Source: Porphyromonadaceae bacterium
GTDB lineage: Bacteria; Bacteroidota; Bacteroidia; Bacteroidales; Dysgonomonadaceae
DNA length: 6,597 bases
Direction of reading: 5' to 3'
NCBI GenBank assembly: GCA_003517675.1
Contig: DPAC01000075.1
Span: forward strand, 1-6,597
A program made the translations under genes and the position numbers. The notes under the pieces were generated by a model that worked only from the letters and a program-made list of their open reading frames with translations, did not search any database and was not told where the DNA came from. Of the stretch, positions 1-6,300 are shown piece after piece (the stretch's first letter is position 1; every line of letters begins with the position of its first letter).

Positions 1-119
1 GTGACAATCACCTCATCGAGACGAATGGTATCGTTCAGGCTGGCGTGTGTCATGCCGGTTGCGAAGAGAAGAATAATTCCCAAGAAGTTCATAAAAAGTA
101 AAAGGAAAAATTTTCTCAT
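1..119 (-). CDS. TonB-dependent outer-membrane receptor, N-terminal fragment (partial)
   Basis: The gene starts at the ATG at 119 and runs off the left edge, leaving 39 complete codons. The visible protein opens with a basic MRK and a hydrophobic stretch to about residue 22. A likely signal-peptidase I site follows after residue 26 (THA|SLN), so export is expected. The mature protein begins SLNDTIRLDEVIVT, and LDEVIVT matches the TonB box found at the start of many TonB-dependent receptors. The TonB box comes almost directly after the signal peptide, with no N-terminal carboxypeptidase-regulatory-like domain. That resembles vitamin and siderophore receptors (BtuB/FepA type) more than SusC-type glycan receptors. 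There is no good Shine-Dalgarno site, as is usual in Bacteroidota. It lies downstream of the S-component and phosphoribosyltransferase genes on the same strand, but a terminator hairpin intervenes. The barrel and plug are outside the window, so the ligand is unknown. Confidence 0.8.
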   Translation of the reverse strand, partial: MRKFFLLLFMNFLGIILLFATGMTHASLNDTIRLDEVIV

Positions 120-147
120 CACAAATCTTTATTTTTCAGTTATAAGT

Positions 148-186
148 AAAAAAATCAGCATAGGCTAAGATTATCCGGCTATGCTG
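148..186 (-). terminator. Intrinsic terminator or attenuator between phosphoribosyltransferase and receptor
   Basis: On the minus strand a perfect 8-bp inverted repeat, CAGCATAG (186-179) and CTATGCTG (163-156), is followed by A and then seven T residues (154-148). This is the classic stem plus U-tract of a Rho-independent terminator. It lies 57 bp after the phosphoribosyltransferase stop codon and ends only 28 bp before the receptor ATG. It may end the upstream transcript or act as an attenuator in the receptor leader. The plus strand has no U-tract on its side, so the signal is directional. Confidence 0.75.
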
Positions 187-214
187 TCGCGGGGGCCATT
201 CTCATCGTGTAATG

Positions 215-239
215 AACTCAGAATCTATCATTTTGAGTT
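215..239 (-). other. Short stem-loop just after the phosphoribosyltransferase stop
   Basis: AACTCA (215-220) and TGAGTT (234-239) form a 6-bp inverted repeat. Two further A-T pairs lie beyond one mismatch, and the loop is about 7 nt. It begins 5 bp after the stop codon of the upstream gene. No U-tract follows on the minus strand, so it is not an obvious terminator. It could be an mRNA 3'-end stabilising or processing element, or part of a leader fold together with the terminator at 148-186. A chance repeat is also possible. Confidence 0.3.
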
Positions 240-243
240 TCCA

Positions 244-645
244 TTATACGATCCAGGGGAATCTGAAACAGGCTTCGTCATAAAGCGAATAATCGGCCTT
301 TCCGTTTACAGCAAAGGTTTTAATTTGCCTGGCACCCTGTAAAAGATCGACGGCGAATTGGACAGTCGCCCCTGTTTTAACGCGATCCTCCACCAGAAGA
401 ATGACCTTGTCTTTGTAGTCGAAGCCGATGGGCGCAACCAGTTTTGGACTGTCGTATTTCGGTTTCTGGTCCGGATCGCGTAAATTAATTTTTAAGAGTT
501 GTATCTCGGTGTTCAACCGCTGGTTGATGATTGCCGCAGGGATGATTCCTCCGTTGGCGATGGCGACAATCATATCGAAGGTTTCGTGGAATATGATCTC
601 ACGAAACCGTTGCATAACATCTTCAAATGATTTCCCTTCAGCCAT
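244..645 (-). CDS. Small type I phosphoribosyltransferase
   Basis: The product is a 133-residue cytosolic protein with the type I phosphoribosyltransferase signature. Residues 81-94, VILLVEDRVKTGAT, are a hydrophobic strand, an acidic pair (E86, D87) and a TGAT loop, which binds the ribose-5-phosphate of PRPP. Residues 30-37, ANGGIIPA, resemble the pyrophosphate-binding loop that usually reads RGG. Such enzymes join a nitrogenous base to PRPP, releasing pyrophosphate. The C-terminus ends in FRFPW; a Pro-Trp near the C-terminus recalls xanthine-guanine-type enzymes, where an aromatic residue stacks on the base. At 133 residues it is shorter than typical purine phosphoribosyltransferases (about 150-180), so the base-covering hood is reduced. 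The ATG at 645 lies 2 bp after the stop of the S-component gene, so the two are almost certainly co-transcribed and probably translationally coupled. Substrate is unknown; a heterocycle delivered by the neighbouring transporter is inference. Confidence 0.85.
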   Translation of the reverse strand: MAEGKSFEDVMQRFREIIFHETFDMIVAIANGGIIPAAIINQRLNTEIQLLKINLRDPDQKPKYDSPKLVAPIGFDYKDKVILLVEDRVKTGATVQFAVDLLQGARQIKTFAVNGKADYSLYDEACFRFPWIV

Positions 646-647
646 CT

Positions 648-1160
648 TCAGATTTTAGCCAGCGCTTTCAAGACAAAATAACCGCCAATGAGCTGGATCA
701 GCAATCCCGGTATTCCGAGACGGAAATCCTGCATGGCTGCGGTGAAGTTTTGGGTCATGCCCCACTCAATGCCGGTGCCGATGACCTGATAGGCAAGGAT
801 AGCCAGCAGAATGCCCAGCAGCGAGACTTTTCCGAAATGCTTTGCAGCCAGTGCGGCAGCAATAGCCAGGATGGCCGATTTAATGATGATGGCGGGCAGT
901 ACCGCTACCGGAGGCATCCCGAAGAGCAGGCTGTTGGCCAGGGGTGAGAGAATTGCGGTAAGCAGTCCCACATGAATACCGTATTTATAGGCGGCAATCA
1001 GCGTGAAAAAATAGATGGGCAGGAAGATAAACCCTCCCTGCGGAACAAGATGTGCCAACTGCGGTAAAAGCAGGTTCCCGACAATAAATATCGCCGCGAA
1101 GAGATAGGTCTTCGTGTTGCTGAGGTTTAGAGCGTACAATTTGGCTGTTGTTGTTGACAT
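648..1160 (-). CDS. Putative ECF-transporter S component (substrate-binding membrane protein)
   Basis: The protein has 170 residues and is almost wholly hydrophobic. About six membrane segments are visible, at roughly 18-37, 42-60, 62-80, 85-106, 112-128 and 148-168, which is the size and helix number of an ECF S component. These inner-membrane proteins bind a vitamin or similar micronutrient and dock on a shared energising module (EcfT plus two ATPases), which is not encoded here. A polar/Pro-rich segment, SPLANSLLFGMPP (residues 72-84), between helices may line the binding pocket. I chose the ATG at 1160. The frame stays open to an ATG at 1235, but that codon overlaps the predicted promoter (1223-1254), and the extra 25 residues are basic and unlike the family. 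It begins a unit with the phosphoribosyltransferase. The family assignment rests on topology and general likeness; another small integral membrane protein is possible. Confidence 0.7.
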   Translation of the reverse strand: MSTTTAKLYALNLSNTKTYLFAAIFIVGNLLLPQLAHLVPQGGFIFLPIYFFTLIAAYKYGIHVGLLTAILSPLANSLLFGMPPVAVLPAIIIKSAILAIAAALAAKHFGKVSLLGILLAILAYQVIGTGIEWGMTQNFTAAMQDFRLGIPGLLIQLIGGYFVLKALAKI

Positions 1161-1222
1161 AGTAGGTTGTATTTTAATGTTGTTGTATATGATTCCCCTG
1201 TATAGGCATTTAACATCGCTCA

Positions 1223-1254
1223 CAAATCTATGCATAAAATGTTGTATTTCGCAA
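1223..1254 (-). promoter_or_regulatory. Bacteroidota-type promoter for the S-component operon
   Basis: On the minus strand TAGATTTG (1230-1223) matches the Bacteroides -7 consensus TAnnTTTG exactly. A TTG (1254-1252) lies 21 bp upstream, in place of the -33 TTTG element. Transcription should start near 1215-1217, giving a leader of about 55 nt before the ATG at 1160. This placement rules against the longer open frame starting at 1235. The leader is too short for a cobalamin riboswitch, and I see no other aptamer motif in it. Confidence 0.6.
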
Positions 1255-1283
1255 GGATAAGCTGTTATTTTTTTATTAAAAAA

Positions 1284-1309
1284 TTAAAAACAAGTGCGGG
1301 AGATGTTTT
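1284..1309 (-). terminator. Weak candidate terminator after the esterase gene
   Basis: Downstream of the esterase stop, AAAACA (1309-1304) and TGTTTT (1292-1287) could pair around an 11-nt C-rich loop. They run into a T/A-rich stretch that contains a second A/T-only inverted repeat (about 1267-1283). The stem has a single G-C pair, so termination by this hairpin alone is doubtful. The gap between the esterase and the S-component gene (1161-1316) otherwise holds only the promoter at 1223-1254. Confidence 0.3.
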
Positions 1310-1316
1310 GCAGCAA

Positions 1317-2489
1317 TCATTTGAAGAGCAATGGCAGAAATTCTGACAGATAAATCCGCCAGTTCCGCCAGGTATGTCCGCCTTCCGATTCACGGTAGAT
1401 ATAGGGGAAATCCATGGCATCCAGTTTTTCCCTGAAATCGGCGTTGGCCTTGTAGAGGAAATCGTCTTTCCCTATGGCAATCCAGTATAGCTCAAAACCG
1501 TTTGTTTTCTGTGCAGCCAGTGTTCCGTCGATATTATCATACACTTTCGACTGAACCTTTTCGTCCGGCATGATGGCGGCGGAAAAGAGCCCCATGTAAT
1601 CGAAGGTATCGGGGTAGTACCTTGCAATATGCAGGGTATGAAATCCTCCCATGGAGAGCCCTGCGATAGCCCTTCCCTTTTTTTCCGGGATGGTTCGGTA
1701 TTGTGACTCGACAAACTGAATAATTTCATGGAAGGTCTCTTCATATTTTCCGTCCATGGTATGCGGCAGCTGGAACTGCGGTTTATAGAAACCGAGGCTC
1801 GATTCGCCGGGGGCAGCTTCCTGTGCCACGTTCCCGTTGGGCATCACCACAATCATCGGTTCCGCTTTATTTTGAGCAATCAGGTTGTCGAGTATCTGTG
1901 ATGCCCGTCCGAGGGTCATCCATGCCTCTTCATCGCCTCCCATACCGTGCAGCAGGTAGAGGACGGGGTAAGATTTATTGCTCTCTTCATATCCGGGAGG
2001 CGTGTAGATGGTGATCCGCCGGGTCATGTTATTGCCGGGAGATACGTACCATCGTTTGGCGACCGTGCCGTGAGGGACGCGGTTCACTTTGTATAGATCG
2101 GCCTGTCCGCCTCCAATGAGCAACACGTTGAGGACGCTGGCTACATCGCGCCGGTAGTACACATTATTGGGATCGTTTACTGTGAGTCCGTCCACGTTAA
2201 AAGCATACGTGTACAATTCGGAGGGCAGGGGGCGTGTGGTATAGCTCCAGACACCGCCGGCATCTTTTGTCATTTTCGCCGGTTCCTCTTGAGCCAAAAA
2301 ATCTCCTGTCACAGAAACCTGATTAGCGTCGGGCGCCATTAAGCGAAACGTAACCGAATTGTCGGCGTGTATCTCGGGAGAGATGATTTCCTTTCTCTGC
2401 CCGGAAGGGAGATTCTCTTGTGCTTGCACGTGCAATGTGAAAAACAGTGCTAACAGCGCCGCTAAAATTTGGGGAAACTGAATCTTCAT
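1317..2489 (-). CDS. Secreted CE1-type esterase with N-terminal CBM48/E-set-like domain
   Basis: This 390-residue protein has a signal peptide (residues 1-23, cleavage after VQA), so it works in the periplasm or outside. Residues about 35-125 form a beta-sandwich of the early-set/CBM48 type (VTFRLMAPDANQVSVTGDF), as found before esterase D-like domains in Bacteroidota. Residues about 140-390 are an alpha/beta-hydrolase of the esterase D/feruloyl esterase family (PF00756). The oxyanion region HGMGG is at 181-185. The nucleophile elbow GLSMGG places the catalytic serine at S279. The acid is probably D342 or D343 in IGKDDF, and the histidine is H372 in EGGHTW. Proteins of this build usually remove acetyl or feruloyl groups from plant polysaccharides such as xylan, but the substrate here is not established. 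The start follows a very A/T-rich, Shine-Dalgarno-less leader. It lies 59 bp downstream of the MNT gene, with no clear promoter or terminator between them. Confidence 0.88.
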   Translation of the reverse strand: MKIQFPQILAALLALFFTLHVQAQENLPSGQRKEIISPEIHADNSVTFRLMAPDANQVSVTGDFLAQEEPAKMTKDAGGVWSYTTRPLPSELYTYAFNVDGLTVNDPNNVYYRRDVASVLNVLLIGGGQADLYKVNRVPHGTVAKRWYVSPGNNMTRRITIYTPPGYEESNKSYPVLYLLHGMGGDEEAWMTLGRASQILDNLIAQNKAEPMIVVMPNGNVAQEAAPGESSLGFYKPQFQLPHTMDGKYEETFHEIIQFVESQYRTIPEKKGRAIAGLSMGGFHTLHIARYYPDTFDYMGLFSAAIMPDEKVQSKVYDNIDGTLAAQKTNGFELYWIAIGKDDFLYKANADFREKLDAMDFPYIYRESEGGHTWRNWRIYLSEFLPLLFK

Positions 2490-2548
2490 AGGTTATATTA
2501 TTTATGTTATTTATAATGAGAGTTTATCAATAAATGTTCGAATAGAAC

Positions 2549-2779
2549 TCAGACAATATCCACGGAACAACCGAACAAATTTTCCAGATACTCCTTCAAA
2601 TCCATGATCAGAAACGGGTCAGGAGTTTCCGTTTCCACACAGATATCGACATCACTTGCAGAGGTGTGCTCGTCGCGTGCAACGGAGCCAAATAATCGGA
2701 GAGAGCGAACGCCGAATCGTTGCACCAGCACTTTATCCGAAGAGTGTAGCAATTTGATGTATTCATTTTTCGTCCTCAT
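2549..2779 (-). CDS. MNT-type nucleotidyltransferase, short orphan (MntA-like)
   Basis: The 76-residue product carries the minimal nucleotidyltransferase signature. G31-S32 is followed after exactly ten residues by D43-V-D45 (GSx10DxD), and a third acidic residue, D74, sits in the C-terminal SVDIV. These three aspartates normally bind the metal-nucleotide pair. In HEPN/MNT toxin-antitoxin pairs this domain AMPylates and so silences the HEPN RNase. No HEPN gene lies on either side: the esterase is downstream and crcB is divergent upstream. Relatives usually run to about 95-110 residues, ending past VDIV in a basic helix and an IYV-like tail. Here a TGA follows V76, so that part is missing. A shifted frame past the stop (2552-2511) reads LSSIRTFIDKLSL, faintly like the lost helix, so the gene may be a decayed remnant. 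Catalytic residues are intact, so residual activity cannot be excluded. Confidence 0.75.
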   Translation of the reverse strand: MRTKNEYIKLLHSSDKVLVQRFGVRSLRLFGSVARDEHTSASDVDICVETETPDPFLIMDLKEYLENLFGCSVDIV

Positions 2780-2797
2780 ACAACTGATTTTATTTCA

Positions 2798-2805
2798 CAA
2801 AGCTA
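2798..2805 (-). promoter_or_regulatory. -7 promoter element for the MNT gene
   Basis: TAGCTTTG on the minus strand is an exact match to the Bacteroidota -7 consensus TAnnTTTG. It ends 18 bp before the ATG at 2779, implying a very short leader. The -33 position has no exact TTTG, only a T-rich stretch. No other consensus element lies before the esterase, so the esterase may be read from here too. Confidence 0.5.
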
Positions 2806-2836
2806 ATAAAAAAAACTCTCAGAAAAGGAATTTTCC

Positions 2837-2880
2837 CTGTGCTTGCAGCATTGCGCATAGAAAAAGAGCAAGCAGAACAG
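2837..2880. repeat. Imperfect inverted repeat between the divergent promoters
   Basis: CTGTGCTTGC (2837-2846) and GCAAGC-AGA-ACAG (2868-2880) are complementary apart from a 3-nt bulge, around a 21-nt spacer. The core GCTTGC/GCAAGC is perfect. It lies upstream of both divergent -7 elements and touches the -33 region of the crcB promoter, where an operator would be expected. Nothing else in the 156-bp gap identifies a regulator, and chance cannot be excluded. Confidence 0.3.
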
Positions 2881-2899
2881 ATAAACAATTTTTTATGGA

Positions 2900-2907
2900 T
2901 ACCTTTG
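2900..2907 (+). promoter_or_regulatory. -7 promoter element for crcB
   Basis: TACCTTTG matches the Bacteroidota -7 consensus TAnnTTTG exactly. Transcription should begin near 2913-2915, leaving about 22 nt of leader before the ATG at 2936. I found no TTTG at the -33 position. The leader is too short to hold a fluoride (crcB-motif) riboswitch, and no such motif is visible further upstream. Confidence 0.6.
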
Positions 2908-2935
2908 CAATCTCAAATAATTGGACACACACAGT

Positions 2936-3316
2936 ATGTGGAAAGATATGCTCTTTGTAGGTATCGGAGGCGGCATCGGCAGTATCCTCCGATTTGTTAC
3001 TTCCCGTCTCTCAGCCCGTTTTATACATCATGAATGGTTGTTTTTAGGTACCTTCACTGCAAATATAGTCGGATGTCTGCTGATTGGCTTGTTATCCGGA
3101 TGGATTCTCGCGCATCATCCGGAGAATCAGTCATTCCGTTTACTGCTGATTGTCGGTTTCTGCGGCGGGTACACCACATTTTCGGCCTTTGCCTTTGAAA
3201 ATCTGCGATTGATGGAGATGAATCAATGGGGCTTGTTTACACTTTACACCTTCGCAAGTATTGTATTGGGTCTTATGTCCGTATGGGGTGGGATGAAGCT
3301 GGGGCATCTGCTGTAA
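2936..3316 (+). CDS. crcB: Fluoride channel CrcB/Fluc
   Basis: This 126-residue inner-membrane protein has four hydrophobic segments and the Fluc signatures, and it passively exports fluoride from the cytosol. Residues 9-20 contain the glycine-rich GIGGGIGSILRF. The conserved asparagine is N43 in GTFTANIVG. The GFCGGYTTFSAF block (74-85) carries the sodium-site region near G77 and the phenylalanines F82 and F85, at the same positions as in characterised Fluc channels. A single gene implies a dual-topology homodimer. The frame is open further upstream through a TTG at 2921, but the ATG at 2936 gives the family's normal N-terminus and follows the TACCTTTG promoter element at the right distance. 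The gene is divergent from the MNT gene and converges on the large DUF1080 gene, so it is probably monocistronic. No fluoride riboswitch precedes it. Confidence 0.95.
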   Translation: MWKDMLFVGIGGGIGSILRFVTSRLSARFIHHEWLFLGTFTANIVGCLLIGLLSGWILAHHPENQSFRLLLIVGFCGGYTTFSAFAFENLRLMEMNQWGLFTLYTFASIVLGLMSVWGGMKLGHLL

Positions 3317-3348
3317 AAAAAACGCCGGACGGTTTAATCCGGCCGGCG
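3315..3348 (-). terminator. Intrinsic terminator of the HEAT-DUF1080 gene in the convergent gap
   Basis: CGCCGG (3323-3328) pairs with CCGGCG (3343-3348), and after one A/G mismatch CGG (3330-3332) pairs with CCG (3339-3341), leaving a 6-nt A/T loop. Read on the minus strand, eight T residues follow (3322-3315), a canonical Rho-independent signal 21 bp after the stop of the large gene. The A-run on the plus strand overlaps the crcB stop codon. Plus-strand transcripts form the same hairpin but have only a delayed U-run (about 3365-3371), so termination of crcB here would be weaker. Confidence 0.88.
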
Positions 3349-3369
3349 CATAAGCAAACACATTCTTTT

Positions 3370-6300
3370 TTATAATTCTTTGATTCGGATATTTCTGAAC
3401 ATGACTTTGGAGCCATGTCCGAGGAATCCAATATGTCCGGTTTTGTTGAGGAGTCCGGGATGTTCCTTTTTATCCATTGTCCCGTTTTTGGAAGCCTCGC
3501 GGATGTTCCCGTCGAGGATGGTCGTCCCGTTGAGGATTACTTTGATATGGTCTCCGTTGGCAATCACTTCCTGATAGTTCCATTCGCCGACCGGCTTGAG
3601 GAAGCCCCTTTTAGCGGGAATCACCCCGTAAACCGATCCGTGGTACTGGTACTCTTCAAGGTTCTCGTAGATCGGGGCATCGTTATCGATGATTTGCAGT
3701 TCCATGCCCACGTAGGCAGCATCTCCCTCCATTGGGGTGCGGATTCCCAGTCCGTTGTTTGCCCCCGGTGTGAGCTTAAACTCGAAACGCAATACAAAGT
3801 TGTCGAACTGCTCTTTGGTATACAGGTTGCCGCCGAAGCTTTCACTGGGGTAGAGCACGATCTGACCGCTTTCCACCACATAGTCCCGCTTGTTGCCGGT
3901 CCACTGATCAAGGTTGGTGCCGTCGAACAGGATGCGGAAACCCTCTTTTTCTTCTTCAGGTGAAAGCCTGAAAGGTTCAGGCCGGGGGATCTCTTTCAAA
4001 TAAATATCTCTATAAGCCACCTTGCTGCCGTGAGCCTGCAGCTCGATCTGTTCCACAGGGAAAATGGGCCGGCTCCTGTCCCAGTAGTTCTCCAGGATCA
4101 CGTGATCGGTCACCAGCTCACCGTTCAGCCAGACCGATACCCTTTCGCCGACCATGCGGATGCGAAATGTATTCCATTCCCCTACTTTCTGATCGGCCAC
4201 CTTGAGCGGCTTAGATGGGTTTTGGATGTTGTTGTAGAGTCCCCCTGAGCCCACCTGTGCCCCCACGTTTACGCGTGCGGTATCCCAGATCTGTACCTGG
4301 GGCGTTCCGCGCAGGTAAATACCTGCATCGGGTTCAGGGCCGGGATAAAGCTTCCAGTCGATCAGCAGTTCGAAGTCACCGTACTGTTTTTCGGTACAGA
4401 GATTATTTCCTTTTCCGGTGAAAAGCAGTACTCCGTCTTCCACAATCCAGCTTTCCCGCGCCTCCTTATCTGCTTTTTCCTGTGCTGCGGCCAGTTCGCG
4501 CGGACTCATTTTTGCACGGGTGATGGGATTTCCCACCAATCCTTTCCATCCCTCCAGGTTCCTGCCGTTGAAGAGGGGGACAAATCCTTCTTCGTCCGGA
4601 TTTTCTGTCAGGTATTTGGTGATGGACTGCCGCTGGTAATCTGCATCGGGGTTGCTGAGTGTCTCACTCACCTTGAGCAGGATGCGGGTGGTTTCCTTCC
4701 CGGCAAAGTCGGGATTGCTGAGAGCAATGTTCATGGCTGTCTGGGCAGCAGCCTCCTTTAATGAGGGCTGATCCATGAACGGTGCCACGAAAAGCATTGC
4801 CTGATACTGGCCGGTATTTCCCAGTAGTTTCAGTATCTCGTTCTTCTGCTTGTCGTTTTGGGCAAACTGCATCGTTTCACGCAGATAGAGATATTTGACC
4901 GCACCGGTTTCATCCGATTTTCCAATGGTTGCAATTAACGCATCTGTCACTTTCTCCAGTTCCCGGTTGTCTGTGCTCTCTCTGGCAATATCCAGCAAGG
5001 GATAGATCACATGGAACGATTTCCACGTGGTAAGCGCATGAAAAGCCGCATCCTTTTCAACTCCCTCTGACGAAGCATATGCCTGGGTGATGAGATCGAT
5101 CGCTTCCTGTGTACCACTGTTTGCCAGCGCAGGATAGTATAAATGTTTGTTGGAGGATCTTTTCATCCTTTCCGATACCAACCGAAACTGTTCCTCTGCC
5201 GGGAGGTAGTTCAATGCCGCATTGACAGCTTCTTGAAGGGCCGCCACATAAGTCGGCTCAGACTGCTCCAGCAGGGTGAACAGATCGGGCAGATTGCTGT
5301 CCGTGACGACATCTTTCAGTGTGGAGGCAGCGGCAGCTTTCACAGCCGCATTGTCGCCGAACATCTGGTTATAGACAAGGTTGTACTGACTTTCCATCTT
5401 CCGGCCGGAGATAAGTTCCAGGATAGCTACTTTTCCGGCATCGCCACAATCTTCAAAAACTGAGGCAAGGGGATAGGAGATGTCGCCCCTAAAAGTGGAT
5501 AATGCCTCTTTAGCCAGTGTCACGGTTTCTTCGTTGTTGCTTTTCAGCAAGCTTGTCAGCGCCAGGAGCGACTCATCACCACCCACTTTTGCCAGTGAGC
5601 GTACCGCCGCTTTTTGTACCATCTCATCGGCAGCGTGAATATGACGGGCAATGAGTGGTGCGGCACCTTCCACATCATGATTTGCCAGCCAGTAGATCAG
5701 CACGGTTTGTACTTGCGGAGATTGATTGGCAGTTAGTTCCTTTTGAATCAGGCTGACCGACTTTTTGTCTTTTTCGAAAGGATACCCATTCAGTATCCCG
5801 GAAAGATACACGATGTTCCCGTCTTTAAGGGCATCTTTCAGCAAGGCCTCTTTTTTTGTGGCCGGTTGTGCCAGGAGCATTTGTGATGCAGCAATCTTCA
5901 GATCCTGTTTTTGTTGTTTTGATGCCACGGACAATAATTTTTGGGCTTCTTTGTTGACCAGTTTAGGATCAGATGCATTCAACCTGGTGAGCAAGGTAAG
6001 ATACGATGCTGTGGCGTTGTTCTTGCTATACGCGTAATTTGTCTTTTCTGCCGCATCCCGTAATGCGTTGAGCGATTCTTTCGTGCCGATGTGGGCAAGT
6101 GCATTCAGGAATACTTTTTGCGAACGCTCCGAGGTACTTCTGCTGAGAAGATTCAACAGTTCGGGTTCGGCCGCAGCGTAATGGGTTTGTCCGATGGCAT
6201 TTGCCAGAATCAACAGGAGGGGTTCGGAATCCGTATTTTTGATCCCATCCAGCAGGGCGGCATTTGCTTTTTCCGTGCCGATGCTTACCAAAGCCTGCGA

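Noticed and set aside
148..210. Resemblance of the receptor leader (minus strand) to a TPP riboswitch: ATGAGA followed by CCGGATAAT and a TATGCTGA end
   Set aside because: The invariant GAACCTGA core and the 5' GGGTGC partner are absent, and the matching part is explained by the loop and stem of the terminator hairpin.
428..947. Two overlapping plus-strand open frames (428-658 and 627-947)
   Set aside because: Both are antisense to the phosphoribosyltransferase and S-component genes and show no known domain or start signal.
1161..1235. N-terminal extension of the S component from the ATG at 1235
   Set aside because: The extra 25 residues are basic and atypical, and the codon overlaps the predicted -7 promoter element, so the ATG at 1160 is preferred.
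2523..2534. Small palindrome TTTATCAATAAA between the MNT and esterase genes
   Set aside because: The stem is only A/T-rich with a 2-nt loop and no U-tract, so it is not a terminator and is expected by chance in such composition.
214..2553. GAACTCAGA occurs at 214-222 and 2545-2553
   Set aside because: A 9-bp direct match between two A/T-rich gaps with no extended similarity is likely coincidence.
2780..2935. Fluoride riboswitch upstream of crcB
   Set aside because: No GGNGATGG-like 5' element or downstream pairing was found, and the predicted leader is only about 22 nt.
2604..3033. Plus-strand open frames crossing the MNT gene and the crcB promoter region (2604-2960, 2839-3033)
   Set aside because: They overlap real genes or promoters in other frames and encode low-complexity, non-family sequence.
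3415..3963. 182-codon open frame on the plus strand
   Set aside because: It lies wholly antisense to the second DUF1080 domain, has no promoter or recognisable family, and looks like a shadow of the well-supported minus-strand gene.
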